A DNA stretch of 42,526 nucleotides, taken from the NCBI GenBank assembly GCA_030430535.1, contig JAUIKY010000032.1, positions 1-42,526 of the forward strand. Reading direction: 5' to 3'. Every line of letters starts with the position of its first letter. Position 1 is the first letter of the stretch. The notes beneath the pieces were generated by a model. That model ran no database searches. It saw only the letters and a list, made by a program, of their open reading frames with translations, and was not told where the DNA came from. Positions 16,616 through 24,780 of this stretch are shown one piece after another. Source of the stretch: Bacteroidia bacterium. GTDB lineage: Bacteria; Bacteroidota; Bacteroidia; Flavobacteriales; Flavobacteriaceae. Made by a program: the position numbers and the translations under genes.

Positions 16616-17866
16616 ATGGAATTAAAGCGAGTTGTAGTCACAGGATTAGGGGCTTTAACACCTATTGGCAATACCAAAGACGAATATTGGGACGGCTTGG
16701 TTAGTGGAAAAAGCGGTGCTGCGCCTATAACATACTATGACACCGAAAAGTTTAAAACCAAGTTCGCTTGCGAGCTGAAAAACTTTAACGTTACCGATTT
16801 TATCGACAGAAAAGAGGCCCGTAAAATGGACAAGTTTGCGCAATACGCTATGGTGGCTGCAGACGAAGCCATTGCCGACGCCAAATTGAATCTCGATGAA
16901 GTTAACAAGTTGCGTGTTGGTGTTATATGGGGTGCTGGTATTGGAGGATTGGAAACGTTTCAAAACGAAGTTATGAACTTTTCGGAAGGAGACGGAACTC
17001 CAAGATTCAACCCTTTCTTTATTCCTAAAATGATAGCTGACATTGCACCGGGCAACATCTCTATAAAGCATGGCTTTATGGGGCCAAACTATACAACGGT
17101 TTCGGCTTGTGCCTCTTCTGCAAACGCCATGTTCGATGCACTAAACTCTATACGTTTAGGGCATACCGATGTCGTGGTTACAGGTGGAAGTGAAGCAGCG
17201 GTTACCATTGCTGGTATGGGCGGATTTAACGCCATGCATGCCTTATCTACAAGAAACGAAAGCCCAGAAACAGCATCCCGTCCATTTGACGCTACCAGAG
17301 ATGGTTTCGTGTTAGGAGAAGGAGCAGGAGCTTTGGTTTTAGAGGAGTACGAGCATGCCAAGGCTAGGGGAGCTAAAATATATGCAGAGTTTATTGGAGG
17401 CGGTTTGTCTTCTGATGCTTACCATATGACGGCCCCACATCCAGATGGCATTGGTGTTATAGCAGTAATGAAAAATTGCTTGGAGAATGCAGGCTTAAAA
17501 CCAGAAGATGTAGACCATATTAATACCCATGGAACATCAACACCTTTAGGTGATGTAGCCGAGTTAAAAGCAATTACAGAAGTATTTGGCAGTCACGCAA
17601 AAAATATAAATATCAATTCAACAAAATCAATGACGGGGCACTTACTTGGTGCAGCCGGAGCTATTGAAGCAATCTCGGCTATTTTAGCAATGGAGAACGG
17701 CATAGTGCCTCCTACCATTAACCATGAAGTAGTTGATGAAAATATTGATCCCGAATTAAATTTAACCTTAAACAAGGCACAAAAGCGCGACATAAAAGTA
17801 GCAATGAGCAACACATTTGGATTTGGCGGACATAACGCTTGTGTGTTGTTCAAGAAATTAGACTAA
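16616..17866 (+). CDS. fabF: 3-oxoacyl-[acyl-carrier-protein] synthase II
   Basis: A 416-residue condensing enzyme that elongates acyl-ACP with malonyl-ACP. The catalytic triad is Cys165 (TVSACASS), His305 (NTHGTSTPLGD) and His342 (STKSMTGHLLGAAG), with Lys337 nearby. The C-terminal GFGGHNA loop is intact. It is in an operon with acpP, and rnc starts 7 bases after its stop. Confidence 0.97.
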   Translation: MELKRVVVTGLGALTPIGNTKDEYWDGLVSGKSGAAPITYYDTEKFKTKFACELKNFNVTDFIDRKEARKMDKFAQYAMVAADEAIADAKLNLDEVNKLRVGVIWGAGIGGLETFQNEVMNFSEGDGTPRFNPFFIPKMIADIAPGNISIKHGFMGPNYTTVSACASSANAMFDALNSIRLGHTDVVVTGGSEAAVTIAGMGGFNAMHALSTRNESPETASRPFDATRDGFVLGEGAGALVLEEYEHAKARGAKIYAEFIGGGLSSDAYHMTAPHPDGIGVIAVMKNCLENAGLKPEDVDHINTHGTSTPLGDVAELKAITEVFGSHAKNININSTKSMTGHLLGAAGAIEAISAILAMENGIVPPTINHEVVDENIDPELNLTLNKAQKRDIKVAMSNTFGFGGHNACVLFKKLD

Positions 17867-17873
17867 ATCCCGA

Positions 17874-18614
17874 ATGAAAAACATTCGTAACATATTAAAT
17901 TCCCGTTTTAAACGCAACGGGAATTTTTTTATGGCATTAACTAAAATTCTGGGGTTTAAGCCTAAAGAGATTAAATATTACAGAAAGGCTTTTACACACC
18001 GTTCTATGAACATAAAGGACGATAGTGGAAACCCCTTTAACTACGAGCGTTTAGAATTTTTGGGCGATTCTATGCTCAGTTCGGTTATCGCTTCGCACCT
18101 GTATGTGGAAGCTCCCAGTGGCGACGAAGGTTACTTAACTAAAATGCGCTCTAAAATTGTGAGTCGCGAACATTTAAACGAACTGGGAAAAGAGCTTAAC
18201 CTTATCAATTTAGTAAAGAGTAAAATCCCTTCGGGGCAGTTTGGCGATAATATACACGGTAATTTATTTGAAGCTTTGGTGGGTGCCATTTTTTTAGACC
18301 GCGGCTACAAATATTGCGAAAAGTTTATTTACAAACGCGTTATTATTCCGCATGTAGATATTGAAAAACTTGAGGGTAAGGTCATCAGTTATAAAAGCCT
18401 GCTGATAGAATGGTGCCAAAAAGAAAAGAAAACATTTGGCTACAATGTTTATGAAGATACCGGAAATGACGATGTTAGGCATTTTTCGGTAAAACTATCA
18501 ATAGACGGCAAAGTGGTGGCCAAAGCAAGGGCAACATCAAAGAAAAAGGCTGAAGAAAAAGCCTCAAAACGTGCCTTTTTTGCGTTTCAAAGTAAAATGT
18601 CTAAATTCATTTAG
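17874..18614 (+). CDS. rnc: Ribonuclease III
   Basis: A 246-residue double-strand-specific RNase for rRNA and mRNA processing. The signature YERLEFLGDSML carries Glu61 and Asp65. A second metal cluster normally has an Asp and a Glu; here the aligned residues are Asn130 and Glu133 (HGNLFEALVGAIFLDRG). A C-terminal dsRNA-binding domain is present (YKSLLIEWCQK ... AKARATSKKKAEEKAS). The ATG at 17874 lies 7 bases after fabF. An internal ATG at 17931 (residue 20) directly follows a perfect terminator-like hairpin that covers codons 8-19, so a 227-residue form from there is possible. I keep the longer start because the extra helix leads smoothly into the conserved ILGFKP. Confidence 0.93.
   Translation: MKNIRNILNSRFKRNGNFFMALTKILGFKPKEIKYYRKAFTHRSMNIKDDSGNPFNYERLEFLGDSMLSSVIASHLYVEAPSGDEGYLTKMRSKIVSREHLNELGKELNLINLVKSKIPSGQFGDNIHGNLFEALVGAIFLDRGYKYCEKFIYKRVIIPHVDIEKLEGKVISYKSLLIEWCQKEKKTFGYNVYEDTGNDDVRHFSVKLSIDGKVVAKARATSKKKAEEKASKRAFFAFQSKMSKFI
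17897..17930 (+). terminator. Terminator-like hairpin inside the first codons of rnc
   Basis: AAATTCCCGTT and AACGGGAATTT form a perfect 11-bp stem with an 8-base loop, followed by further Ts to 17930 and then an ATG. It sits between fabF and the body of rnc, so it may attenuate rnc or be cut by RNase III itself. Activity is not shown by sequence alone. Confidence 0.6.
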
Positions 18615-18736
18615 TTCATTTACAGCAAAACCCAATTTACTACAACGTTTTAGTCGTTTTTCTGCTTAAGAATAGTGTTAACTTAACATGATACAATTTT
18701 TTAAATACTATATTTACGAAATTTTTATCATGAGCT

Positions 18737-19222
18737 ATGGCTGTTCACAAACTTATTCTTGACGATACTTTTGATGATTCAGTTTATACTTTAACGGCAA
18801 TACATTGTAGGCTTGAAGATTTCCGTTTGGCCTATCTGCTAAATAAACATTTAGGGATATGCTTAAGCCGGAAAGTTTCAGATCTTGATGCCAAAAACGG
18901 GCAAGCATCCTATTCCATTTTTGAATGGGAAGACGTAAAACAACTCATAACATGGAGTTTGGTGTCCAATATCTGTAAAACTGAAGAAACTCAGCAAATA
19001 GATTACAAGTCGTTATTCGACAACCAAGAAAAGATAACTAAAACATTTCACTTATTGCCAGAATATAAAACTGTAAATTATTTTCTGAAAATAGATGGAG
19101 AACTTTCAATAAAGAAAGCACGGTCTATTACAGAGGCTATTTTAAACATACCACAGGTAGCCACAGCTTACAGTATTGATTCCGGACAATTAAAATCTAA
19201 GGACAATTTAATTTTTAACTAA
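18737..19222 (+). CDS. IPExxxVDY-family protein of unknown function
   Basis: A 161-residue soluble protein found widely in Bacteroidota immediately before pyruvate kinase. The family motif is degenerate here: LPEYKTVNY (107-115) in place of IPExxxVDY. No enzyme motif, signal peptide or membrane segment is visible. The stop codon overlaps the pyk start (TAATG), so the two are translated together; a link to pyruvate kinase or glycolysis is only inferred from this. A weak -7-like TATATTTA lies about 25 bases before the start. Confidence 0.85.
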   Translation: MAVHKLILDDTFDDSVYTLTAIHCRLEDFRLAYLLNKHLGICLSRKVSDLDAKNGQASYSIFEWEDVKQLITWSLVSNICKTEETQQIDYKSLFDNQEKITKTFHLLPEYKTVNYFLKIDGELSIKKARSITEAILNIPQVATAYSIDSGQLKSKDNLIFN

Positions 19223-20667
19223 TGTCAGCAGCACAAAAGAAAACCAAAATAGTGGCTACCCTAGGCCCTGCTACAAGTACGAAAGAAGTTTTAAAAGGTA
19301 TGCTTGAAGAAGGCGTAAACGTATTTAGAATTAACTTTTCGCATGCCAATTACGATGATGTAAAAGAACGTATCGATATGATACGTGAGCTTAATAAAGA
19401 ATATGGATTTACCGCAGCCATCTTGGCCGATTTACAAGGGCCAAAACTGCGTGTTGGAGTTATGAAGGAAGAAGTTGTGGTAAGCCCTGGTGATGAAATT
19501 ATTTTTGCCACTGGTGAACGTTTCGAAGGCACAAAAGAACGTGTTTATATGACTTACGACAGTTTTCCACAGGACGCTAAACCAGGCGAACGTATTCTTT
19601 TGGATGATGGAAAACTTATCTTTGAAGTGGCTTCAACAGATAAAAAATCGGAAGTAGTTGCTAAGGTGATTCAAGGAGGACCGTTAAAATCTAAAAAAGG
19701 GGTAAACCTGCCCAACACCAATATTTCGCAACCGGCATTGACCGAAAAGGATATTGAAGATGCTATTTTCGCCATTAAGCAAGATGTGGATTGGATTGCA
19801 CTTTCGTTTGTGCGCCATGCCGAAGATTTAATGCAATTACGCGATTTAATCAACCAACATAGTGATTACAAGATTCCTATTATTGCTAAAATTGAAAAAC
19901 CAGAAGCGGTAGAGAATATCGATAAAATTGTAGCGCACTGCGATGGTTTAATGGTGGCACGTGGCGATTTGGGTGTTGAAGTGCCCGCACAGGAAGTACC
20001 ACTTATACAAAAGCAGTTGGTGCTTCGTGCCAAAAAAGCTAGAATTCCGGTGATTATTGCCACACAGATGATGGAAACCATGATTTCCAGTTTAACGCCT
20101 ACGCGTGCCGAGGTGAACGACGTGGCCAACTCGGTTATGGACGGTGCCGATGCGGTTATGCTTTCTGGTGAAACATCCGTGGGTAAATATCCAGTACAGG
20201 TTATTAAACAAATGGCCGATATTTTAAGAAGCGTTGAAAATTCAGAGTTGATTAAGGTTCCGCAATTACCTCCGCACATCCGTACCAACCGTTACATCAC
20301 AAAATCGATTTGTTATCACGCGGCAAACATGGCCAACGAAATTAACGCTAAAGCCATTTCTACACTTACCAATAGTGGGTATACGGCGTTCCAAATTTCA
20401 GCTTGGAGACCTTCATGCCATATATTAGTGTTTACATCGAACGAGCGCATATTAACCCGTTTAAGTTTATTATGGGGCGTTCGTGCGTTTTATTACGATA
20501 AGTTTGTAAGTACCGACGAAACGATTGAAGACGTTAACGCCATTGCTTGCAAACAAGGCTATTTGGATGTAGGCGATATGGTAATCAGTTTGGCCGCCAT
20601 GCCTATCCAAGCAAAAGGTATGGTAAATACGCTACGTGTTACCGAGATTGAAACCTGTAACGTTTAG
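19222..20667 (+). CDS. pyk: Pyruvate kinase
   Basis: A 481-residue glycolytic enzyme that converts phosphoenolpyruvate and ADP to pyruvate and ATP. The active-site signature IPIIAKIEKPEAV holds Lys223 and Glu225; MVARGDLGVEVP holds Asp249. N-terminal RINFSHA and ADLQGPKLR are conserved. The C-terminal allosteric domain is present and of normal length. Start overlaps the stop of the IPExxxVDY gene by one base. Confidence 0.97.
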   Translation: MSAAQKKTKIVATLGPATSTKEVLKGMLEEGVNVFRINFSHANYDDVKERIDMIRELNKEYGFTAAILADLQGPKLRVGVMKEEVVVSPGDEIIFATGERFEGTKERVYMTYDSFPQDAKPGERILLDDGKLIFEVASTDKKSEVVAKVIQGGPLKSKKGVNLPNTNISQPALTEKDIEDAIFAIKQDVDWIALSFVRHAEDLMQLRDLINQHSDYKIPIIAKIEKPEAVENIDKIVAHCDGLMVARGDLGVEVPAQEVPLIQKQLVLRAKKARIPVIIATQMMETMISSLTPTRAEVNDVANSVMDGADAVMLSGETSVGKYPVQVIKQMADILRSVENSELIKVPQLPPHIRTNRYITKSICYHAANMANEINAKAISTLTNSGYTAFQISAWRPSCHILVFTSNERILTRLSLLWGVRAFYYDKFVSTDETIEDVNAIACKQGYLDVGDMVISLAAMPIQAKGMVNTLRVTEIETCNV

Positions 20668-20687
20668 AATTAAAGAATTGAACCAAT

Positions 20688-20725
20688 AAAAAGCGGGAGC
20701 AAATTTAATTTGCGCCCGCTTTTTA
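20688..20725. terminator. Bidirectional terminator between pyk and the DUF4374 gene
   Basis: AAAAAGCGGG and CCCGCTTTTT, extended inward by GCAAATT/AATTTGC with one mismatch, form a very long stem with a tiny loop. A and T runs on both sides serve both convergent genes. Confidence 0.9.
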
Positions 20726-20755
20726 TTTAGTAAAAACTAGATAGAGTATTTGCTT

Positions 20756-22111
20756 TTACCAAGTACCAATAAAGTGACTTCCTTCAACGTTAATCAATTC
20801 AGCGCCTTTGGTAACGGCACCAGTTTCAGTATCGATAACGTAAATGTTTCCGTTTTTGCCAACAGGGGCTTGTGTTAGGTAAATTTCATTTCCATCAACC
20901 GCAAAGCCTTGGTATTGGAATAAATAGAAATCAGCTTCATAAGGAATCTCGTCGATTTTTGTAGCTGTTTTGGCTTCCAAATCAATTAATGCGAAAAAGC
21001 CTTGTTGCCCAGCCACTCCTTCTGCAGAACCATCGTGACGGTAAGCTAATACGGCTTTGCCATTGGCAGCTGGTCTCCACGCTAAAACGTAAGCACCTGT
21101 TACCCCTAAAGCATCATCAAGGTTAAATACATAATCATTGTCGTATTGATTGTTCGCGTCAATTTTCAAAATGTGTGAACCGTTAGGGTCGCCCTGATTG
21201 GCTTGGTAAACGCTTCCGTTGTAAAGGAACGCATTAATACTGCGGTAGCCGTTCGTGTTTCCATAACCCACAGTAGAAGATATTATGGTTGGATTCAATA
21301 ATGATGGGTAATCCAATACAATGGTTTTCGAGCCCAGAACATCACCTTCTCTATCGGTTTCGCCAGTGGTGGGGTCAACTTTGCTTAAGCGTGCACCAAT
21401 GTATAATTTATTGCCAGCCGCATTCAATGTTGGCATGTCTATTCTAGAGATGTAGTAGCCGTTTGCTTCTTCCTCAGAACTTAAAGGAATGCTTTGCTCT
21501 TGGAAGTTTTTTATTAACGAGTTTTCAAGATCTAAAGTAACCACGCCCATGGTCGCTTCGGTGCGAAGATAAGTGTCGTCTGTTTCGTCTTCCGTGCCTT
21601 TGTCGTCATATATTTTTTCTGTTGAAACGTACACAGCAGATCCAGTTTTGTCGCCATCAAATAATTTAATCCATCTTGGTGCAGAACCTACATAAGGAGC
21701 GATACTCACTTCAGAGCCAGTTGGTGTAAAATTTTGTCCGCCATTTACGGTGTATTTAGAGTAGTTACCACCAGTATCGCCTGCATAGCTGATATTGAAA
21801 ATAGTGCTGCCGTCTTCGGAAGCTTGTAAACGGGCCGTTCTGTTTGAAGGTACTATAAACCCGTTATCGAAAGGTGCAATAGATTTGGTTGGGTCTTTAG
21901 CATCTTCGCTACTAATGGAGTAAATTAAAGTACCTCCGTTGCCATCGCCCGGGTTGTCGCCCATTCTGGCAGCAGCAACCGTAATCCATCGGCTAGACTC
22001 TTCTTTTTCTTCTTCAATTATATCGTTTGAATCATCACTACAACTAAAAGTAAGTAATAATGAACTCAGCACAAGGCTTAAGGTTGTAAGATTAAAAAAT
22101 CGATTTTTCAT
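20756..22111 (-). CDS. DUF4374-domain lipoprotein, partner of TonB receptor 1
   Basis: A 451-residue secreted lipoprotein. The signal peptide ends in a lipobox with Cys24 (LTFSCSD), followed by an acidic linker. The body reads as a repeated beta-propeller-like fold with surface-exposed Gly/Asp-rich turns, matching the DUF4374 family. Such genes commonly follow a TonB-dependent receptor for iron or siderophores; here the gap to the receptor is 10 bases. A role in substrate capture at the outer membrane is an inference. Confidence 0.8.
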   Translation of the reverse strand: MKNRFFNLTTLSLVLSSLLLTFSCSDDSNDIIEEEKEESSRWITVAAARMGDNPGDGNGGTLIYSISSEDAKDPTKSIAPFDNGFIVPSNRTARLQASEDGSTIFNISYAGDTGGNYSKYTVNGGQNFTPTGSEVSIAPYVGSAPRWIKLFDGDKTGSAVYVSTEKIYDDKGTEDETDDTYLRTEATMGVVTLDLENSLIKNFQEQSIPLSSEEEANGYYISRIDMPTLNAAGNKLYIGARLSKVDPTTGETDREGDVLGSKTIVLDYPSLLNPTIISSTVGYGNTNGYRSINAFLYNGSVYQANQGDPNGSHILKIDANNQYDNDYVFNLDDALGVTGAYVLAWRPAANGKAVLAYRHDGSAEGVAGQQGFFALIDLEAKTATKIDEIPYEADFYLFQYQGFAVDGNEIYLTQAPVGKNGNIYVIDTETGAVTKGAELINVEGSHFIGTW

Positions 22112-22121
22112 TTGATTGTAT

Positions 22122-24542
22122 TTAAGGTTTATTGATAAAATAATTAAGCTTTAAGTAAAAGGCCTTCCCCGGTTTTTGTACGCGTAAATTGTCGTACAAC
22201 GGTTTGTCGAAAATGTTTTTAACGTCAAAACTCATCACAAACCTGTTTTTGGGGAATGAGTAGCTCAGCCCGAAGTCTTGAGCCAATTGCTGGGGCACTT
22301 TAAAAAATTCGTCTCCTACAGTATTGGTTCCTTGGGGCACTAAATACGAAAACTCACCAGTAAAATACATGGTATAGAATAGGTTTAATTGACTGTTTTT
22401 TTTAATGATGTTTTTAAGTGAATAGCGTAAGTTGCCATTCATGGTAAAGAAAGGAGTGTTGGGCACATCAACTTCTACGCCCCGGTTTACAACGGTTAAA
22501 TTGAATCGCGACATATTAAAATTGAATGCCAAATTGTTTTTGTAAGTGTAATTTAATTGGGCGTCGAATCCTTGCGATTTTCCGTGCCCTTGGTTTTCGT
22601 AAAGGATGATTTCGTCATTTACATTAAGGGATGTTTCCAATGGTAAACCAATTCTATCTTTTATATTTCGTGTAAACAGGTTTGTTGAAATGGTGAAGGC
22701 GTGATTTTTAAGGCTGAAAGTGCCAAATCGAAACCCGAGATTGTAATTGTTGCTTTGCTCTGGCCTAATGCTTGGGTTGGCCACAACGTTGTCGCCATCG
22801 TTACCAAATACTTCGGTTTCATTTGGTAAACGAATGGCTTTTTCGGCCGAGGTTAACAAAGTCATGTTGGGCAACACGGCATAAGATAAGGCAAATCCAT
22901 AGCCTTTATTTTTTGTGTTTGCACTTATTATCTCGTCTTCAACCTCATTATTATCATTAACAAATGGGTCAATGTTTACCGTTTTCTGTTGGTAATGTTT
23001 CCCAAAAACATTGGCTTGTAATTTGCCATCAAAAGCATTTAACTCGTAAGTAGCAGATATGATGTTTTTGTGCAGATCTCTTGTTCCTGCAAAGGTGTTT
23101 TCAAAACTTGCTGCGAACTCATCACGGTCTTCTCTATTAATACCGCTATATACATGGTTTAGTAATATTCTGTGATACTCGTTTATGGCGTAAGACACTC
23201 CGGTTCTAATCGATGCGACGTTGCGGTCAATGTGGTTTAAAGTAGGGCCAAATTCTATTTTTTCTTGTTGCGAACCCCAAGAGTATTCATATTCGTTTCC
23301 TTGGTAATCAATGGCTCGTTCACCGTTCCAACTGTATGCCCAAGCTAAAGTGTCGCTAACTACACGGTTTCGTTTGCCGTACAAGCCGTGAACGTTCAGG
23401 TTTAACCCTTCAGTAAATAAATCTTCTTTTTGGTAGGTTACATTAGCAAGCATGGCATCAGATTCCATATATCTGTTTTTATAAGGCATAATGGTCATAA
23501 AAGCACCATGTTGAATTTCTTTGTAATCGTCCGATCCCGTAAAACCAACTAAGAACTGGTCGGCCCATTTTACATCGGTAAACCCAATTTGTGCCATACC
23601 TCCGGTAGATCGATAAGCATCATTAAATCTTCGCGCCGTAATAGGCGTTTGTTGTCCGCCCAACCCCGTCACTTTTACTTGTCCGCCCCAAACCTTATAA
23701 TCATTGTCTGAATAGTTATGAAATGCTGAAGCCTTTACCGTAAACCCCGATTTTTCAAAACGATACAAGCCGTTGGCACTGGTTTGAAAGGTGTTGAACG
23801 ATCCGTAGGAAACCGAAGCGTTAAAATTGGTTTTAGTAGAATTTTGAAGCACGATGTTAATGGCACCGCCCAAAGCATCATCGGCCAAGTGGCCCGGCAC
23901 AACACCCTTGTAAACTTCAATGCGTTTTATCATGGAAGGCGGAATACTGTTTAAACTGAATGAAGAACCATAAACAGAAATAGGAATGCCATCAATAAAA
24001 ATGCGAACCGCGCTACCAGACAGCCCATTTAAACTGTATTGCACATTGGAGCCCAAACCTCCATTTTGGCGAATCTTTACCCCAACCGTAGTGTTCAATA
24101 ATTCGTTGGTTTGAATATTTCTAATACTGGCTTCTTTGGTTTGCACTACATTTACTGCAAAACCTTCATCTTCAATTTTTCGCTTTTCGGTTTTGGTTTG
24201 CACTAAAATTTCCTGTAAATCTTGGTGTTCGGTGATTTGCAGTGTAATATTTACGGTTTGTTCGGAGCTGCTAATTACAGCCTCAACCGTTTTTGGTTTG
24301 GCGTTTAATGAATGAATTGAAACTTCATAAGTTCCGTATGGGATATTTTTAAAAATAAAATGCCCATCAATATTTGTTGAGGTTTCCCGTTTCAGGTCAT
24401 GTCCTTTTAACGCCACATAAGCCCCCAATACTAGTTCGTCGTTATCAAACTTTGCAAATCCTTTTAAATTTCCGTTTTGCGCAACAAGCACATAGCTCAC
24501 GAGAAATAATAAAAATGATGAATATCTTTGGATTGGGCTCAT
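22122..24542 (-). CDS. TonB-dependent outer-membrane receptor 1 (probable metal/siderophore uptake)
   Basis: An 806-residue receptor from the chosen start. Signal peptide FLLFLVSYVLVAQ is followed by a carboxypeptidase-regulatory-like domain (about 25-110), a plug (NELLNTTVGVKIRQNGG ... IFIDGIPISVYG ... KGVVPGHLADDALGGAINI) and a 22-strand barrel ending in a C-terminal TonB-receptor beta-strand. The open frame extends 18 codons upstream, but a full -33/-7 promoter (24557-24586) lies inside that extension, so ATG 24542 is preferred. A DtxR-like palindrome overlaps the promoter spacer, suggesting metal repression. Substrate unknown. Confidence 0.88.
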   Translation of the reverse strand: MSPIQRYSSFLLFLVSYVLVAQNGNLKGFAKFDNDELVLGAYVALKGHDLKRETSTNIDGHFIFKNIPYGTYEVSIHSLNAKPKTVEAVISSSEQTVNITLQITEHQDLQEILVQTKTEKRKIEDEGFAVNVVQTKEASIRNIQTNELLNTTVGVKIRQNGGLGSNVQYSLNGLSGSAVRIFIDGIPISVYGSSFSLNSIPPSMIKRIEVYKGVVPGHLADDALGGAINIVLQNSTKTNFNASVSYGSFNTFQTSANGLYRFEKSGFTVKASAFHNYSDNDYKVWGGQVKVTGLGGQQTPITARRFNDAYRSTGGMAQIGFTDVKWADQFLVGFTGSDDYKEIQHGAFMTIMPYKNRYMESDAMLANVTYQKEDLFTEGLNLNVHGLYGKRNRVVSDTLAWAYSWNGERAIDYQGNEYEYSWGSQQEKIEFGPTLNHIDRNVASIRTGVSYAINEYHRILLNHVYSGINREDRDEFAASFENTFAGTRDLHKNIISATYELNAFDGKLQANVFGKHYQQKTVNIDPFVNDNNEVEDEIISANTKNKGYGFALSYAVLPNMTLLTSAEKAIRLPNETEVFGNDGDNVVANPSIRPEQSNNYNLGFRFGTFSLKNHAFTISTNLFTRNIKDRIGLPLETSLNVNDEIILYENQGHGKSQGFDAQLNYTYKNNLAFNFNMSRFNLTVVNRGVEVDVPNTPFFTMNGNLRYSLKNIIKKNSQLNLFYTMYFTGEFSYLVPQGTNTVGDEFFKVPQQLAQDFGLSYSFPKNRFVMSFDVKNIFDKPLYDNLRVQKPGKAFYLKLNYFINKP

Positions 24543-24556
24543 GTATGAATTTTTAG

Positions 24557-24586
24557 CAAAATTAAATTTATTTAGACTAAGTCCAA
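24557..24586 (-). promoter_or_regulatory. Promoter of TonB receptor 1
   Basis: Minus strand TAATTTTG (24557-24564) with TTG (24584-24586) 19 bases upstream. The -33 triplet lies within the metalloregulator-like palindrome. Confidence 0.6.
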
Positions 24587-24587
24587 A
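24571..24587. promoter_or_regulatory. Candidate DtxR-family operator, site 1
   Basis: TTTAGACTAAGTCCAAA is an imperfect 17-base palindrome with arms TTT.GACT/AGTC.AAA. It shares TTTAGACTAA with site 2 at the DtxR-regulator/TonB receptor 2 promoter and overlaps the -33 element of TonB receptor 1, a position suited to repression. Confidence 0.5.
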
Positions 24588-24753
24588 TAAAAACAATCGA
24601 TTTCAAAATATTTTATTTAAAATCGTTCTAAATTATAGACTTGTGAATTTTTTGAGATTTATTTTACGGATTTCGGAAGAAAAGTCGTGTTTGGGCTGTT
24701 TTTAAAAAAGGAATAGATTTTTAAAAAACGAGTAACAAAAACTCAGCAAATAT

Positions 24754-24761
24754 TATATTTG
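24754..24761 (+). promoter_or_regulatory. -7 element of mfd
   Basis: TATATTTG, 19 bases before the GTG start of mfd. It supports that start over any downstream ATG. Confidence 0.55.
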
Positions 24762-24780
24762 CATCACAAAACAAAATTAG

